Shown here one piece after another: positions 27,311 to 37,543 of a DNA stretch of 64,000 nt. The notes beneath the pieces were generated by a model that did no database searches, was not told the origin of the DNA, and worked only from the letters and a program-made list of their open reading frames with translations. Location of the stretch: the NCBI GenBank assembly GCA_031254035.1, contig JAIRVF010000015.1, positions 1 to 64,000 on the forward strand, in the 5' to 3' direction. The position numbers and the translations under genes were made by a program. Origin of the DNA: Paenibacillus sp. (GTDB taxonomy: Bacteria; Bacillota; Bacilli; Paenibacillales; Paenibacillaceae). Each line of letters starts with the position of its first letter. The stretch's first letter is position 1.

Positions 27311-27817
27311 ATGTCGTATGAAGCAGCGGTGGCCATGTTGAACCGCCGGGGAGTCAAAATCGAGGATATTGCTGATATCGTATACCAGCTACAGCAGGTG
27401 TATCACCCTCTTTTGACGAAGCAGGATTGCATCGATAGCGTCAAAGCGGTTCTCGGCAAGCGGGAAGTGCAATATACACTGTTTACGGGAGTCGCTCTCG
27501 ACGAGCTTGCGGAGCGGAAGCTTTTGCCTCAGCCTCTGCAGGCAATTATGGAGGCGGATGAGCCCTTGTACGGCGTAGATGAAACATTGGCGCTTGGAAT
27601 TACCAATGTGTATGGTATGATCGGATTGACCAGCTTTGGTTATCTTGATAAGGAAAAAAAAGGTGTTATTGCGAATCTTAACAATAAAAAAAACGAAATT
27701 CATGTTTTTCTGGATGATCTTGTGTCAGGTCTTGCCGCTGCGGCTTCGGCCCGTATCGCACACCGGTACAAAGGCGCCAAAACATATCCTGACGGCCTTG
27801 GATCTTCCGGTTCCTGA
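27311..27817 (+). CDS. PgpA-superfamily protein, YutG-like
   Basis: 168-aa soluble protein resembling YutG of B. subtilis, annotated as phosphatidylglycerophosphatase A-like. Conserved-looking blocks: LNRRGVKIEDIADIVY, KREVQYTLFTG, ADEPLYGVDETLALGI and the C-terminal HVFLDDLVSGLAAAASARI, in which paired aspartates may bind metal. ATG at 27311 preceded by a GGGGGG-type ribosome site. No membrane helices, unlike classical PgpA. The reaction has not been established by the sequence alone. Confidence 0.75.
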   Translation: MSYEAAVAMLNRRGVKIEDIADIVYQLQQVYHPLLTKQDCIDSVKAVLGKREVQYTLFTGVALDELAERKLLPQPLQAIMEADEPLYGVDETLALGITNVYGMIGLTSFGYLDKEKKGVIANLNNKKNEIHVFLDDLVSGLAAAASARIAHRYKGAKTYPDGLGSSGS

Positions 27818-27956
27818 CGCGGATTTTCACCCCTTTTGACGCCCCTTGATCCGCAGAATGGTTTCAAAGCCCTTTGTTGCGGGAAAAAACAGAGTTATGT
27901 TATCATTGTTTCATTATACGGGCTCAAACCATGAGATTAGGGGGCTTACGAAAGGC

Positions 27957-28145
27957 ATGTGGACGGTCATCTATATCGCGCCAACCGCCAAGGTGGCGGA
28001 AATGATCCAGGCCAAACTAACGGAAGAAGGGTTTTTGGTGAAAAACCGTCCGGTCAACTTATCCAAACAGCAATTTGAAATTTTGGTACCCTCTGGGGAA
28101 CTGGAGGAAGTCCAGGAAGTGCTGAATTCCATTTTGCATCCTTAG
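27957..28145 (+). CDS. Small conserved-looking protein before accD
   Basis: 62 aa starting MWTVIYIAPTAKVAEMI, with a predicted beta-alpha-beta-beta-alpha pattern similar to DUF2007-type signal-transducing domains (VLVPSGELEEVQEVL near the end). The frame is open from 27846, but the ATG at 27957 begins the compact domain and has GAAAGG nearby. It lies 87 bases before accD and may share its transcript. Function unknown. Confidence 0.6.
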   Translation: MWTVIYIAPTAKVAEMIQAKLTEEGFLVKNRPVNLSKQQFEILVPSGELEEVQEVLNSILHP

Positions 28146-28232
28146 TCATCTTGTGAAAACGTGAGAATATGGAGTTTTGCACAAGTGAGCGAAGATGTAG
28201 CTGAGTAAATAAACGGCTGGAGAGGTGTAGTT

Positions 28233-29126
28233 GTGTTTAAAGACTTGTTTCAGAAAAAAAGAAAGTACGCGACCATTCCTTCAGATCGTGTGGGAAGAGG
28301 CAGCGAGCCTGGCGAAAGCGAGAGACCTAGACGGGAAGTCCCTGAAGGACTCATGAATAAATGCGGTAAATGCGGTGCGATTCAATATAGCAAAGAACTG
28401 GAAAAAAATTTGAAAGTCTGCCCGAATTGCGGTTATCATATGCGTCTTAGCGCCATGGAACGGATATGCATGGTTTTGGATGAAGAGAGCTTCGAGGAAT
28501 TTGACAGCGGCATGGTATCTGTAGACGTATTGCAATTTCCGGGGTATGGCACGAAGCTGGAACAGCAGAAAATGAAGTCTGGTTTGCGCGAGGGCGTTAT
28601 CACTGGACAAGGATCGATCGAAGGACTACCTGTGGTCGTTGCTGTCATGAGCTTCGATTTCTTTTCCGGCAGTATGGGTTCTGTTGTCGGCGAGAAAATT
28701 ACGCGGGCCATTGAAATCGCGACGGAGAAAGAATTACCCCTCATTATCTTTTCGACTTCAGGCGGAGCCCGAATGCAGGAGAGCATTCTCAGCCTGATGC
28801 AGATGGCGAAAACAAGCGCTGCCCTAGCACGCTTAAACGAAAAGGGCGGCTTATACATTTCCGTAATTACGGATCCCACATTTGGCGGTGTTTCTGCCAG
28901 TTTTGCGATGCTTGGCGATATTAACATTGCTGAACCGGGAGCCTTATTTGGTTTTGCCGGTAGAATTGTTATCGAACAGACGATTCGTCAGAAACTGCCG
29001 GATGACTTCCAGACTGCAGAGTTTAACATGGCCCACGGTCAGCTAGATATGGTGGTCCATCGTAAAGAGCTTCGTCCAATGCTGTACAAGCTCCTTGAGC
29101 TGCACAGCGTGAAAGGGGGAAATTAA
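28233..29126 (+). CDS. accD: Acetyl-CoA carboxylase carboxyltransferase subunit beta
   Basis: 297 aa. With AccA it transfers CO2 from carboxybiotin-BCCP to acetyl-CoA, giving malonyl-CoA for fatty-acid synthesis. The four-cysteine zinc ribbon is C44, C47, C63 and C66; crotonase-fold motifs include [11 protein letters not shown] and [16 protein letters not shown] start at 28233 behind GGAGAGGTG. accA begins at the base after the stop, so the subunits are made in step. Confidence 0.97.
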   Translation: MFKDLFQKKRKYATIPSDRVGRGSEPGESERPRREVPEGLMNKCGKCGAIQYSKELEKNLKVCPNCGYHMRLSAMERICMVLDEESFEEFDSGMVSVDVLQFPGYGTKLEQQKMKSGLREGVITGQGSIEGLPVVVAVMSFDFFSGSMGSVVGEKITRAIEIATEKELPLIIFSTSGGARMQESILSLMQMAKTSAALARLNEKGGLYISVITDPTFGGVSASFAMLGDINIAEPGALFGFAGRIVIEQTIRQKLPDDFQTAEFNMAHGQLDMVVHRKELRPMLYKLLELHSVKGGN

Positions 29127-30110
29127 GTGGCGGGAGAATTGCCTTTTGAAAAACCCCTTGTTGAAATGCGGCAAAAAATTAACGAGCTGAAGCAGTTCGG
29201 GCAGGACAAGGGTATTGATTTTAGCGATGAAATTTCCAGATTGGAAGAGCGTTACGCTGAGCTGGAAACTGAGATTTATTCCAACATATCTCCGCACCAG
29301 AAAATGCATGTCGCGAGACATCAGCAGCGTCCAACCTCCCTCGATCTGATCCAGCTCATTTTCACCGATTTTATTGAGCTTCACGGCGACCGTCTGTTTG
29401 GCGATGATCTCGCCGTCGTTGGCGGACTCGCGAAGCTGGACGGGATTCCGGTTACGGTGGTCGGCCAACAGCGTGGCAAGGATACGAAGGATAATATCGC
29501 CCGCTTCTTCGGCAGCGCACATCCGGAAGGCTTCCGCAAAGCGCTGCGCCTAATGCAGCAGGCGGACAAGTTTAAGCGTCCCATTATTACGTTTGTTGAT
29601 ACAAAAGGCGCATACCCGGGTAATACAGCAGAAGAGAGGGGACAATCCGAAGCGATTGCCCGGAATTTACGGGAAATGTCAGCGCTCGGAGTTCCAGTTA
29701 TTTGTGTGATCATCGGCGAAGGTGGAAGCGGCGGTGCTCTTGCGATGGCTGTCGGCAACCGTGTGCTAATGTTGGAGCATGCCATTTATTCGGCGATTTC
29801 ACCAAACGGGGCGGCTTCGATCCTCTGGAAAGACGCGTCCAAGGCGGATCAGGCTGCCGAGGCTATGAAAATTACGGCGAATGATCTGCTTGGCTTTGAG
29901 GTGATCGAAGAGATTATTACCGAACCCGTCGGCGGCGCACATAGAGATTATGAAACGACGGCATCCACCATCAGGGAGTCGCTTATCCGGCACCTGCAGG
30001 AGCTGTCCCAAATGGACCGCGAAGCTTTGAAGGAAGACAGATATCAGAAGTTCCGGAAGATCGGGGAATTCGCATTTGAGCAATCTTTATCTGCCGGAGT
30101 CATAGAATAG
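29127..30110 (+). CDS. accA: Acetyl-CoA carboxylase carboxyltransferase subunit alpha
   Basis: 327 aa, partner of AccD in the carboxyltransferase. An N-terminal coiled-coil-like region (about 5-50) precedes the crotonase-fold core with [16 protein letters not shown] and [18 protein letters not shown], typical oxyanion-hole segments. GTG start immediately after the accD stop, with GAAAGGGGGA ahead. In B. subtilis pfkA and pyk follow; here pyk follows directly. Confidence 0.97.
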   Translation: MAGELPFEKPLVEMRQKINELKQFGQDKGIDFSDEISRLEERYAELETEIYSNISPHQKMHVARHQQRPTSLDLIQLIFTDFIELHGDRLFGDDLAVVGGLAKLDGIPVTVVGQQRGKDTKDNIARFFGSAHPEGFRKALRLMQQADKFKRPIITFVDTKGAYPGNTAEERGQSEAIARNLREMSALGVPVICVIIGEGGSGGALAMAVGNRVLMLEHAIYSAISPNGAASILWKDASKADQAAEAMKITANDLLGFEVIEEIITEPVGGAHRDYETTASTIRESLIRHLQELSQMDREALKEDRYQKFRKIGEFAFEQSLSAGVIE

Positions 30111-30233
30111 TCACTTTCTGTCAAAGCTTTACATGAGAAATTGCCTATACAAAGTCTTGGTTTTGTAGTAAATTTAGTTTTTGGATAAAGAAGTAGGATA
30201 GAGAGATTTTAAAGAAAAACGGAGGAAACCCAA

Positions 30234-31658
30234 ATGCGTAAAACAAAAATCGTATGTACCATCGGACCTTCCAGTGAATCGTTGGAAAACACCAAAAAAT
30301 TGATTCTTGCCGGAATGAATGTGGGCCGTCTGAACTTCTCGCACGGCGACTTCGAAGAACATGGCAACCGGATTAAAAACATCCGCCAGGCTGCCAAAGA
30401 ACTGAACAAAAACATAGCGATCTTGCTCGATACCAAAGGACCTGAAATCCGCACAGGCAAGCTGGCTGTTGAGCCAATCGAGCTGGTTCAAGACGAATAC
30501 ATCACTCTGACAACCGAAGAGATTTTGGGGGACAAGGACCGCATTTCTATTACTTATAGCAATCTTCCAAGCGATGTGGAAGTAGGCTCCACTATTCTGA
30601 TCGACGACGGTCTGATCGGTTTGGAGGTTGCTGGCGTTGAAGGCACTGAAATCAAATGCCGCATTGTCAATGGAGGAACGATTAAGAGCAAGAAAGGCGT
30701 TAACGTACCAGGTGTAGCGATTTCTCTGCCGGGCATCACGGAGAAAGACGCAAACGATATCGTTTTCGGAATCGAGCAGGACATCGATTTTATCGCAGCT
30801 TCCTTCGTCCGCAAAGCAAGTGACGTTAAAGAAATCCGTGATCTGCTTGAAAAACATAATGCAGGCCACATTAAAATCATTTCCAAAATCGAAAACCAAC
30901 AAGGTGTAGACAACCTGGATGAGATCCTCGAAGCTTCCGACGGACTTATGGTTGCACGGGGCGATCTTGGCGTGGAAATTCCTGCGGAAGAAGTTCCGTT
31001 GGTACAAAAACGCATGATCGAAAAATGTAATGTTGCGGGCAAACCAGTTATCACTGCTACTCAAATGCTGGACTCCATGCAGCGTAACCCGCGCCCAACC
31101 CGCGCAGAAGCAAGTGACGTTGCGAATGCGATTTTCGACGGAACCGATGCGATTATGCTTTCCGGCGAAACGGCTGCTGGTAAATATCCTGTAGAATCTG
31201 TACTGACGATGTCCCGCATTGCCGAAAGAGCAGAATCCGCTTTGAACTACCGCGATATTTTCCTGAAGCAAAGAATCGCACAGGAAACAACGGTAACCGA
31301 AGCGATCAGCCAATCCGTTGCAATCTCAGCTCTGGATTTGAACGCGAAAGCAATCATTACTTCTACGGAATCCGGACTCACTGCGCGCGTGGTATCCAAA
31401 TACCGTCCGCAAGCTCCAATTATCGCTGTTACAACTAAAGAAACCACGCTGCGTCAACTGGCTTTGAGTTGGGGCGTAACGACCGTACAAGGTAAAACAG
31501 CGACATCTACGGATGAAATGTTCGAACACTCCATGAAAGGTTCTATGGAGACTGGACTGGTTCAGCCGGGAGATCTGGTTGTCATTACAGCAGGCGTTCC
31601 ACTCGGACAATCCGGTTCGACGAACCTTGTGAAGGTAAGTCAAATTCCGAACGCGTAG
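30234..31658 (+). CDS. pyk: Pyruvate kinase
   Basis: 474 aa; converts phosphoenolpyruvate and ADP to pyruvate and ATP. N-terminal [13 protein letters not shown], active-site lysine region [13 protein letters not shown], and the family signature [20 protein letters not shown] are present. It lacks the C-terminal PEP-utiliser-like extension of about 110 residues that makes the B. subtilis and Geobacillus enzymes about 585 aa. ATG at 30234 behind GGAGGAAA. A strong terminator follows. Confidence 0.96.
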   Translation: MRKTKIVCTIGPSSESLENTKKLILAGMNVGRLNFSHGDFEEHGNRIKNIRQAAKELNKNIAILLDTKGPEIRTGKLAVEPIELVQDEYITLTTEEILGDKDRISITYSNLPSDVEVGSTILIDDGLIGLEVAGVEGTEIKCRIVNGGTIKSKKGVNVPGVAISLPGITEKDANDIVFGIEQDIDFIAASFVRKASDVKEIRDLLEKHNAGHIKIISKIENQQGVDNLDEILEASDGLMVARGDLGVEIPAEEVPLVQKRMIEKCNVAGKPVITATQMLDSMQRNPRPTRAEASDVANAIFDGTDAIMLSGETAAGKYPVESVLTMSRIAERAESALNYRDIFLKQRIAQETTVTEAISQSVAISALDLNAKAIITSTESGLTARVVSKYRPQAPIIAVTTKETTLRQLALSWGVTTVQGKTATSTDEMFEHSMKGSMETGLVQPGDLVVITAGVPLGQSGSTNLVKVSQIPNA

Positions 31659-31704
31659 AAACGGGGTCGGAATTCCGATAACGTTATAGATGCTTGATAA
31701 TAAG

Positions 31705-31742
31705 AGGCTGTGCAGAAAACTAATTCTGCGCAGCCTTTTTTT
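31705..31742 (+). terminator. Terminator after pyk
   Basis: AGGCTGTGCAGAA/TTCTGCGCAGCCT stem with a short loop and a run of T. Confidence 0.9.
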
Positions 31743-31786
31743 AGTTTGAACAAAAGCTCAACATTATGATGAGTGCTTGATAAAAA

Positions 31787-31876
31787 GCGAAAGTAGCGGA
31801 GGTTACGGAATCGATCGGAAGAACGATCCGTAACCGTAGTGGGCACCTCTTCAAGAACTAATTTCAGTATTGAGCC
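31787..31876. repeat. Interspersed structured repeat, copy B (short form)
   Basis: GCGAAAGTAGCGGAGG leads into a hairpin GGTTACGGAATCG...CGATCCGTAACC (12-bp stem with one bulged base) and ends with the flank AACTAATTTCAGTATTGAGC. The long internal hairpin of copies A and C is missing. It lies just after the pyk terminator. Confidence 0.75.
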
Positions 31877-32038
31877 TGAAAAAGTGCTGCATTTCTTTGT
31901 TTGCTGAATAGAATGGATTTTATCTGGCACAAAATATCCGTATATCGTTATTTCTAGATGCCTTGGCCATAAATTCGAGAGTTGTAAAGCCCTATGTTAT
32001 ACTGGGAAAAAGCTTTTATATTTCGAAACGAAGGGACA

Positions 32039-32560
32039 ATGGCATACATGGGAAAAGACGTCGGAGACAAGCTCGGTCGCTGGTATATGACCTCCGTGCG
32101 GGTTCGTTATCAGGAAAGTGATCAGATGGGAGTGGTCTATCACGCCAACTATTTGAATTGGTTTGAGATTGGACGGACCGAAATGATCCGCGAGCTTGGC
32201 ATTACATACCGGAGCATGGAGGAGCTGGGCGTTCTGCTGCCTGTCACGGATCTGGATATGAAATTCAGCCAGCCAGCTCGCTATGACGACGAAATTACGA
32301 TTTTTACGCGGATGACTGTCTTTTCTAAATTAAGAATCAAATATGCTTATGAAGTCAGAAGACTTTCGGATCAAGAGAGAGGTGCTCTGCCTGAGAAGAA
32401 TAACGCAGAAGGGACGGAGCTGCCCGGAGAACTTCTTGTGTCGGGTACGACAAGCCATGTGTGGGTGAACCGCGAATGGCAGCCAGTAAGGCTGGATAAA
32501 AGCGCTCCGGTACTCTATAACGCTTTGAACCATTCGCTCATCGGAGGAGGAGATTCATAG
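32039..32560 (+). CDS. YbgC/FadM-type acyl-CoA thioesterase
   Basis: 173-aa hotdog-fold thioesterase. The signature VRYQESDQMGVVYHANYLNWFE carries the catalytic aspartate-type motif (DQMGVVYHANY) of the YbgC/4HBT family, which hydrolyses acyl-CoA. I choose the ATG at 32039, with GAAGGGA upstream; an earlier in-frame ATG at 31994 overlaps a promoter-like TATACT (31998-32003). An insertion near residues 115-130 is unusual for the family. fxsA begins on the last base of the stop. Confidence 0.85.
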   Translation: MAYMGKDVGDKLGRWYMTSVRVRYQESDQMGVVYHANYLNWFEIGRTEMIRELGITYRSMEELGVLLPVTDLDMKFSQPARYDDEITIFTRMTVFSKLRIKYAYEVRRLSDQERGALPEKNNAEGTELPGELLVSGTTSHVWVNREWQPVRLDKSAPVLYNALNHSLIGGGDS

Positions 32561-32952
32561 TGTGGAAATGGCTGCTCGCTATAATCATTATTTTGCCTGT
32601 GGTAGAGATTTACGGTTTTAATCTAGTTGCGAGCAGGGTTGGGGGAGGCAATACTTTTCTTTTGACCATCGTAACTTCTGCCATCGGCATGCTGATGATG
32701 CGTTTTGAAGGACGCAAGGTGCTGGAAGATTCACGTGCGCGGATGAATTCCGGACAAATCCCGGGGAGAAGCCTTGTTGATGGTCTATGTGTTTTTATCG
32801 GGGGCATTCTGCTTGTCATTCCCGGATTTGTTAGTGACATCATCGGCTTCACGATGGTCTTTCCGTTGACCCGCCCGTTGTATCGCTATCTCATTTTGAA
32901 ATGGCTGGAGCGGAAAATGAAAAAGGGGCAGTTTACGATTTACCGCCGCTAA
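32560..32952 (+). CDS. fxsA: FxsA family membrane protein
   Basis: 130 aa with three or four hydrophobic helices (about 3-20, 28-45, 68-95) and a basic tail. The segment GLCVFIGGILLVIPGFVSDIIG is the FxsA hallmark. In E. coli, high-level FxsA relieves F-plasmid exclusion of phage T7; its normal role is not known. GTG start overlapping the thioesterase stop by one base, ribosome site GGAGGAGG. The B. subtilis equivalent ytzA lies in the same place. Confidence 0.9.
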   Translation: MWKWLLAIIIILPVVEIYGFNLVASRVGGGNTFLLTIVTSAIGMLMMRFEGRKVLEDSRARMNSGQIPGRSLVDGLCVFIGGILLVIPGFVSDIIGFTMVFPLTRPLYRYLILKWLERKMKKGQFTIYRR

Positions 32953-32958
32953 TGTATA

Positions 32959-32991
32959 AACACCCGCCAACGATGCTGACGGGTGTTTTCT
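32959..32991 (+). terminator. Terminator after fxsA
   Basis: AACACCCG...CGGGTGTTTT stem followed by T-rich sequence. Confidence 0.8.
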
Positions 32992-33190
32992 TGGTTTGGT
33001 CCTAAGACTGTGAACAACCGGAAATCGATCATAATTCGGATATGAAAAATACTCTAATTAAAAAATTATTTTATTCACCTGATAAAACAATTTGATGCTT
33101 TTATAGGGGTCACCTATGTTCACATATCAGACAAAATCCTTTATGATAAATAGAGATTCCATTACTTGGCGTACTGATGTCAGGTGGATT

Positions 33191-33236
33191 GACGGATAGC
33201 CGTCTTTTTATTTTAAATAAAATGTAAATGTTTTCA
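33191..33236 (+). promoter_or_regulatory. citZ upstream control region: hairpin and cre-like site
   Basis: GACGG/CCGTC with TTTTTATTTT (33191-33215) resembles a small terminator or attenuator. At 33223-33236, TGTAAATGTTTTCA matches the catabolite-responsive element consensus TGWAANCGNTNWCA except for one base, suggesting CcpA control of citZ as known in Bacillus. The rest of the 336-bp gap (32953-33288) is AT-rich, with no gene seen. Confidence 0.5.
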
Positions 33237-33288
33237 CGGCTCGCTTAACCTTTTTAAAAATCCGTTTTTCAAAGGAGAGAGATGTACG

Positions 33289-34404
33289 ATGACAGCTATT
33301 AAAGGCCTTGAGGGAATTGTTGCCGCAGCTTCTTCCATCAGTTCCATCGTGGACGGCGTGCTCACATACCGTGGTTATAACATCGATGATCTTGCGACGA
33401 ATGCAAGTTTTGAAGAAGTAGCCTATCTGTTGTGGTTCGGAAAGCTGCCTAATGAAGCAGAACTGAAACAGCTCCGGAAGGATTTGAGCAACGAAGCTTC
33501 GATCCCGCCTCAAGTAATCGAGCAAATGAAATTATATCCAAAGGATATGAACACGATGGCTGCTCTCCGTTCGGCGGTATCGGCCCTTGGCCTCTACGAC
33601 GCGGAAGCCGATGACATGAGCCGTGAAGCAAACGAACGTAAAGCGATCCGCCTTCAAGCAAAGCTGCCAACCGTAATCGCTGCTATGGCTCGCATCCGGG
33701 AAGGCAAAGAACCAGTGGATCCGCAGGCTGGACTTTCCATTGCTGAGAATTTCCTGTATATGCTGCGCGGCGAGAAGCCTGAAGAAGTGTCGGCTAAAGC
33801 TCTGGATCAGGCGCTTGTGCTTCATGCGGACCATGAGCTTAACGCTTCCACATTTGCCGCTCGTGTAACTGTAGCTACCCTTTCAGATATTTACTCCGGG
33901 GTGACTTCGGCAATCGGCGCTTTGAAAGGTCCTTTGCACGGAGGAGCCAATGAAGCTGTAATGAAAATGCTGAACGAAATCGGAAGCATCGAAAATGTAG
34001 AGCCATATATCCAGCAAAAGTTGGATAACCGTGACAAGATCATGGGTTTTGGCCACCGCGTTTACAAAAACGGCGATCCGCGCGCCAAGCATCTGCAAAA
34101 AATGTCCCGCGAGCTAGGCGAGATGAAAGGCGATACGACGCTGTATGAAATGTCTGTCAAAGTCGAAGATCTCGTAACAAGTCAAAAAGGGCTGAGACCG
34201 AATGTGGATTTCTACTCAGCTTCTGTGTATACTCAGCTGGGGATCAATCACGAGTTGTTTACCCCGATTTTCGCGATTAGCCGCGTATCCGGATGGACCG
34301 CACATATTCTTGAACAATATGAAAATAACCGGATTATCCGTCCGCGTGCCGAATATGTGGGTATGACCGACCAGAATTACGTACCAGTTAAAGAGCGCGC
34401 ATAA
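33289..34404 (+). CDS. citZ: Citrate synthase
   Basis: 371 aa; condenses oxaloacetate and acetyl-CoA to citrate, the first TCA-cycle step. Catalytic histidine contexts ALVLHADHELNAST and GFGHRVYKNGDPRA and the aspartate region RPNVDFYSASVY are present. The length fits the small Gram-positive (type I) enzyme. ATG at 33289 with AAAGGAGAGAG upstream. First of citZ-icd-mdh, an order shared with B. subtilis. Confidence 0.97.
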   Translation: MTAIKGLEGIVAAASSISSIVDGVLTYRGYNIDDLATNASFEEVAYLLWFGKLPNEAELKQLRKDLSNEASIPPQVIEQMKLYPKDMNTMAALRSAVSALGLYDAEADDMSREANERKAIRLQAKLPTVIAAMARIREGKEPVDPQAGLSIAENFLYMLRGEKPEEVSAKALDQALVLHADHELNASTFAARVTVATLSDIYSGVTSAIGALKGPLHGGANEAVMKMLNEIGSIENVEPYIQQKLDNRDKIMGFGHRVYKNGDPRAKHLQKMSRELGEMKGDTTLYEMSVKVEDLVTSQKGLRPNVDFYSASVYTQLGINHELFTPIFAISRVSGWTAHILEQYENNRIIRPRAEYVGMTDQNYVPVKERA

Positions 34405-34420
34405 TGGACAATAAGGAATA

Positions 34421-34462
34421 GGGGACCGGGAAGCTGCACTGGGTGCGGCCTTCCGTGGTCCC
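34421..34462 (+). promoter_or_regulatory. Long hairpin between citZ and icd
   Basis: Three stacked complementary blocks, GGGACC/GGTCCC, GGAAG/CTTCC and GCAC/GTGC, form one stem-loop with no T-run. It may be a processing or stabilising structure that sets the citZ to icd ratio. Confidence 0.55.
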
Positions 34463-34523
34463 TACAAAACTGTCCGTCTTTGCTATATAAAAATTATCTA
34501 TGAAAATGAAGGAGGATATAATC

Positions 34524-35816
34524 ATGAAATTGGAAAAATTCGCACTTCCTACCGAAGGTGAAAAAATTGAAATAGTAAACGGCAAACTGCAGGTGCCTAA
34601 CCATCCGATCATTCCTTTTATCGAAGGTGACGGTACGGGCCGCGATATTTGGAAAGCTTCCAAACGCGTTCTGGATGCAGCGGTGGACAAGGCTTACGGT
34701 AGTTCCAAAAAAATCGCCTGGTACGAAGTATTTGCCGGTGAAAAAGCATTTAACACATACGGAGAATGGTTGCCTAACGACACGCTCGAAGCTATTCGTG
34801 AGTATATCGTAGCAATCAAAGGACCTTTGACTACACCAATCGGCGGGGGAATCCGTTCCCTGAACGTGGCTTTGCGTCAAGAGCTGGATCTGTACGTATG
34901 TCTGCGTCCTGTACGTTACTTCAACGGTGTTCCTTCTCCTGTAAAGCATCCTGAGCTGGTTGACATGGTTATTTTCCGTGAAAATACTGAGGACATCTAT
35001 GCAGGTATCGAGTATCAAGAAGGTTCTGAAGCGGTGAAGAAACTTATCAAATTCCTTCAAAATGAAATGGGCGTTAACAAAATCCGTTTCCCTGAAACTT
35101 CCGGTATCGGTATCAAGCCTGTATCCTCCGAAGGTTCCAAGCGTCTGGTTCGCGCAGCTGTTGAGTACGCAATCGAGCATGGACGTAAGAGCGTAACGCT
35201 GGTTCACAAAGGCAACATCATGAAATTCACCGAAGGTGCTTTCAAAAACTGGGGATATGAAGTGGCTGAGCAGGAGTTCGGCGATAAAGTATTCACTTGG
35301 GCACAATACGATGCCATCAAAGAAAAAGACGGTACTGACGCAGCGAACGCCGCTCAAAGCGCTGCTGAAGCTGAAGGCAAAATCATCGTGAAGGACGCGA
35401 TTGCAGACATCGCACTGCAGCAAGTATTGACTCGTCCAACCGATTTTGACGTGATCGCTACGCTGAACCTGAACGGGGACTACCTGTCCGACGCTCTGGC
35501 TGCACAAATCGGCGGCATCGGCATCGCTCCAGGAGCGAACATCAACTATGTAACTGGTCATGCCATTTTCGAAGCAACACACGGCACGGCTCCTAAATAT
35601 GCGGACAAAGACGTCGTGAACCCAGGTTCCGTCATTCTGTCCGGCGTTATGTTGCTTGAGCATTTGGGATGGCAGGAAGCGGCTGATCTCATCTATAAAG
35701 GTATGGAAGCATCCATTAACAATAAAACCGTTACTTACGACTTTGCCCGCCTGATGGACGGCGCAACGCAAGTGAAATGCTCGGAGTTTGCAGACGAAGT
35801 AATCAATAACATGTAG
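34524..35816 (+). CDS. icd: NADP-dependent isocitrate dehydrogenase
   Basis: 430 aa; oxidative decarboxylation of isocitrate to 2-oxoglutarate. Isocitrate-binding [20 protein letters not shown], whose serine is the regulatory serine position in other bacteria, and the metal/nucleotide region [20 protein letters not shown] are present. The ATG at 34524 with GGAGGATATA is preferred over the open frame from 34500. Located between citZ and mdh. Confidence 0.97.
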   Translation: MKLEKFALPTEGEKIEIVNGKLQVPNHPIIPFIEGDGTGRDIWKASKRVLDAAVDKAYGSSKKIAWYEVFAGEKAFNTYGEWLPNDTLEAIREYIVAIKGPLTTPIGGGIRSLNVALRQELDLYVCLRPVRYFNGVPSPVKHPELVDMVIFRENTEDIYAGIEYQEGSEAVKKLIKFLQNEMGVNKIRFPETSGIGIKPVSSEGSKRLVRAAVEYAIEHGRKSVTLVHKGNIMKFTEGAFKNWGYEVAEQEFGDKVFTWAQYDAIKEKDGTDAANAAQSAAEAEGKIIVKDAIADIALQQVLTRPTDFDVIATLNLNGDYLSDALAAQIGGIGIAPGANINYVTGHAIFEATHGTAPKYADKDVVNPGSVILSGVMLLEHLGWQEAADLIYKGMEASINNKTVTYDFARLMDGATQVKCSEFADEVINNM

Positions 35817-35829
35817 GGGAGAGGAAAAA

Positions 35830-36771
35830 ATGGCAATAACACGTAAAAAAATTACAGTTGTGGGCGCTGGTTTTACCGGCGCGACTACTGCTTTGATGCT
35901 GGCTCAAAAAGAACTCGGCAACGTGGTACTGCTAGATATCCCTCAACTAGAAAACCCAACAAAAGGCAAAGCGCTAGACATGTTGGAAGCAAGTCCGGTA
36001 CTAGGTTTTGACAGTCAGATTATCGGCACTTCGAGCTATGATGACGCTGCAGATTCCGACATCGTCATCATTACGGCCGGCATCGCCCGCAAACCAGGCA
36101 TGAGCCGCGATGACCTTGTAAACACCAATGCGGGCATCATGAAATCCGTGTGCGAAAACGTGAAGAGAGTCGCTCCAGAATCAACGGTTATCATCTTGAG
36201 CAACCCCGTAGACGCGATGACTCATGCAGCGTACAAAGCGCTCGGTTTCCCTAAAAACCGCGTCATTGGCCAATCCGGGGTACTGGATACTGCTCGTTAC
36301 TGCACATTCATTGCGCAAGAGCTTAACGTTTCCGTAGAAGATGTTCGCGGCTTTGTGCTTGGCGGTCACGGTGACGATATGGTTCCTCTCGTTCGTTATT
36401 CGAATGTTGGCGGTATTCCGATCGAGACGCTCATCTCTGCGGAGCGCATTCAGGAAATCGTACAACGCACCCGCGTAGGCGGCGGTGAAATCGTCAACTT
36501 GCTCGGAAATGGCAGCGCATATTACGCACCTGCGGCTTCCCTCGTGCAAATGGCGGAAGCAGTGATCAAAGATAAAAAACGGATCATTCCGGTGATCGCT
36601 CTTCTGGAAGGCGAATACGGATACAATGATTTGTTCCTGGGCGTGCCTGCGATTCTCGGCGGAGGCGGCATCGAGAAGATTTTCGAGCTTGAGCTTACGG
36701 CCGATGAAAAAGCGGCGCTGGATAAATCCGCCGATTCCGTGCGCAACGTCATTTCCATTGTGAATGCATAA
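35830..36771 (+). CDS. mdh: Malate dehydrogenase
   Basis: 313 aa, lactate/malate dehydrogenase-type enzyme oxidising malate to oxaloacetate with NAD. N-terminal Rossmann loop [12 protein letters not shown], catalytic arginine/aspartate segment [13 protein letters not shown], and catalytic histidine in [12 protein letters not shown]; the substrate loop with RKPGMSR indicates malate rather than lactate. ATG 13 bases after icd, behind GGGGAGAGG. A terminator follows, closing the TCA operon. Confidence 0.97.
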   Translation: MAITRKKITVVGAGFTGATTALMLAQKELGNVVLLDIPQLENPTKGKALDMLEASPVLGFDSQIIGTSSYDDAADSDIVIITAGIARKPGMSRDDLVNTNAGIMKSVCENVKRVAPESTVIILSNPVDAMTHAAYKALGFPKNRVIGQSGVLDTARYCTFIAQELNVSVEDVRGFVLGGHGDDMVPLVRYSNVGGIPIETLISAERIQEIVQRTRVGGGEIVNLLGNGSAYYAPAASLVQMAEAVIKDKKRIIPVIALLEGEYGYNDLFLGVPAILGGGGIEKIFELELTADEKAALDKSADSVRNVISIVNA

Positions 36772-36801
36772 AATTTGTGTTAAAGATAAAGTTACAAAAA
36801 G

Positions 36802-36845
36802 AAAACCTCTAACTTTGTTCATAATTTAGAGGTTTTCTTTTCTTT
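36802..36845 (+). terminator. Terminator after mdh
   Basis: AAAACCTCTAA/TTAGAGGTTTT stem followed by CTTTTCTTTT. Confidence 0.88.
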
Positions 36846-36908
36846 TGATTAGTGTAAAATGATAGTTAATGTAATCTAAATCACAGACAAAAGTGGAGGG
36901 AAGGAATC

Positions 36909-37334
36909 ATGTATACGGTTATGATGTTTATACATATTTTAGGTGCCGCTGCGTTGGGATTCTATCTGATCTTACCATTCGCGGTAGGCAAAATGGCGAA
37001 GCTCTCCCTGCCAGCTCAAGAGGGCAGCGCGGTAGCCATTCGCAGCTTGAATACCTGTGCTCAATTCGCTTTGCTTATTCAGCTGCTTACGGGCGGTTAT
37101 TTGATGAGCCAAGGAAAATATTCCGTACCTTGGATGGTGATTACCGTTATTTTGCTGCTGGCAATTGGCGCCATTGGCGGCATGATGGGCAAACCGCTCC
37201 GTCTTGCAATTAACGGCATTAAAAACAAACGGGATATTTCAGTAGAAATCGGAAAAATACGCACAATGAGCGCACTGGTCGCCATTTGTGTGCTCGTGAT
37301 GTTGTTTTTTATGGTGTACAGCCACATTATCTAA
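36909..37334 (+). CDS. Four-helix integral membrane protein, DUF2269-like
   Basis: 141 aa with four hydrophobic helices (about 2-22, 50-68, 75-95 and 117-138). A histidine in the first helix (MMFIHILGAAALGFY) is shared with DUF2269-type proteins. ATG at 36909 with GGAGGGAAGG upstream. It is inserted between mdh and the pho genes, where B. subtilis has none. No function can be assigned. Confidence 0.65.
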   Translation: MYTVMMFIHILGAAALGFYLILPFAVGKMAKLSLPAQEGSAVAIRSLNTCAQFALLIQLLTGGYLMSQGKYSVPWMVITVILLLAIGAIGGMMGKPLRLAINGIKNKRDISVEIGKIRTMSALVAICVLVMLFFMVYSHII

Positions 37335-37543
37335 GGCCATTTTATGGGGTAAATCTATTAGGGGAGTTTCCTGTCATCCGGGGAGCTACCTTTTTTTATT
37401 TTCAGCTTGATGTAATGTGGCAAAAATAACAAATGCTTGAAGAATAAAGGGTTTGTTTTACGACATCCTAATATGGGAATGGTATCCTGTGTGCCAAGGA
37501 GATGGATAAAAAGCCAAGAACAGCACGGAAAGGAGCATCAACC

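Noticed and set aside
30129..30150. Sigma-A promoter before pyk (TTTACA...TATACA)
   Set aside because: The hexamers are only 12 bases apart, too close for a normal promoter.
30174..31313. 379-codon minus-strand frame opposite pyk
   Set aside because: Antisense shadow of a clear pyruvate kinase gene, with Phe/Cys-rich unlikely composition.
31994..32038. Upstream ATG for the thioesterase
   Set aside because: A promoter-like TATACT lies over it, and the ATG at 32039 has the better ribosome site.
34494..35771. 425-codon minus-strand frame opposite icd
   Set aside because: It mirrors a strongly codon-biased gene, has no ribosome site and no recognisable domain, and icd is certain.
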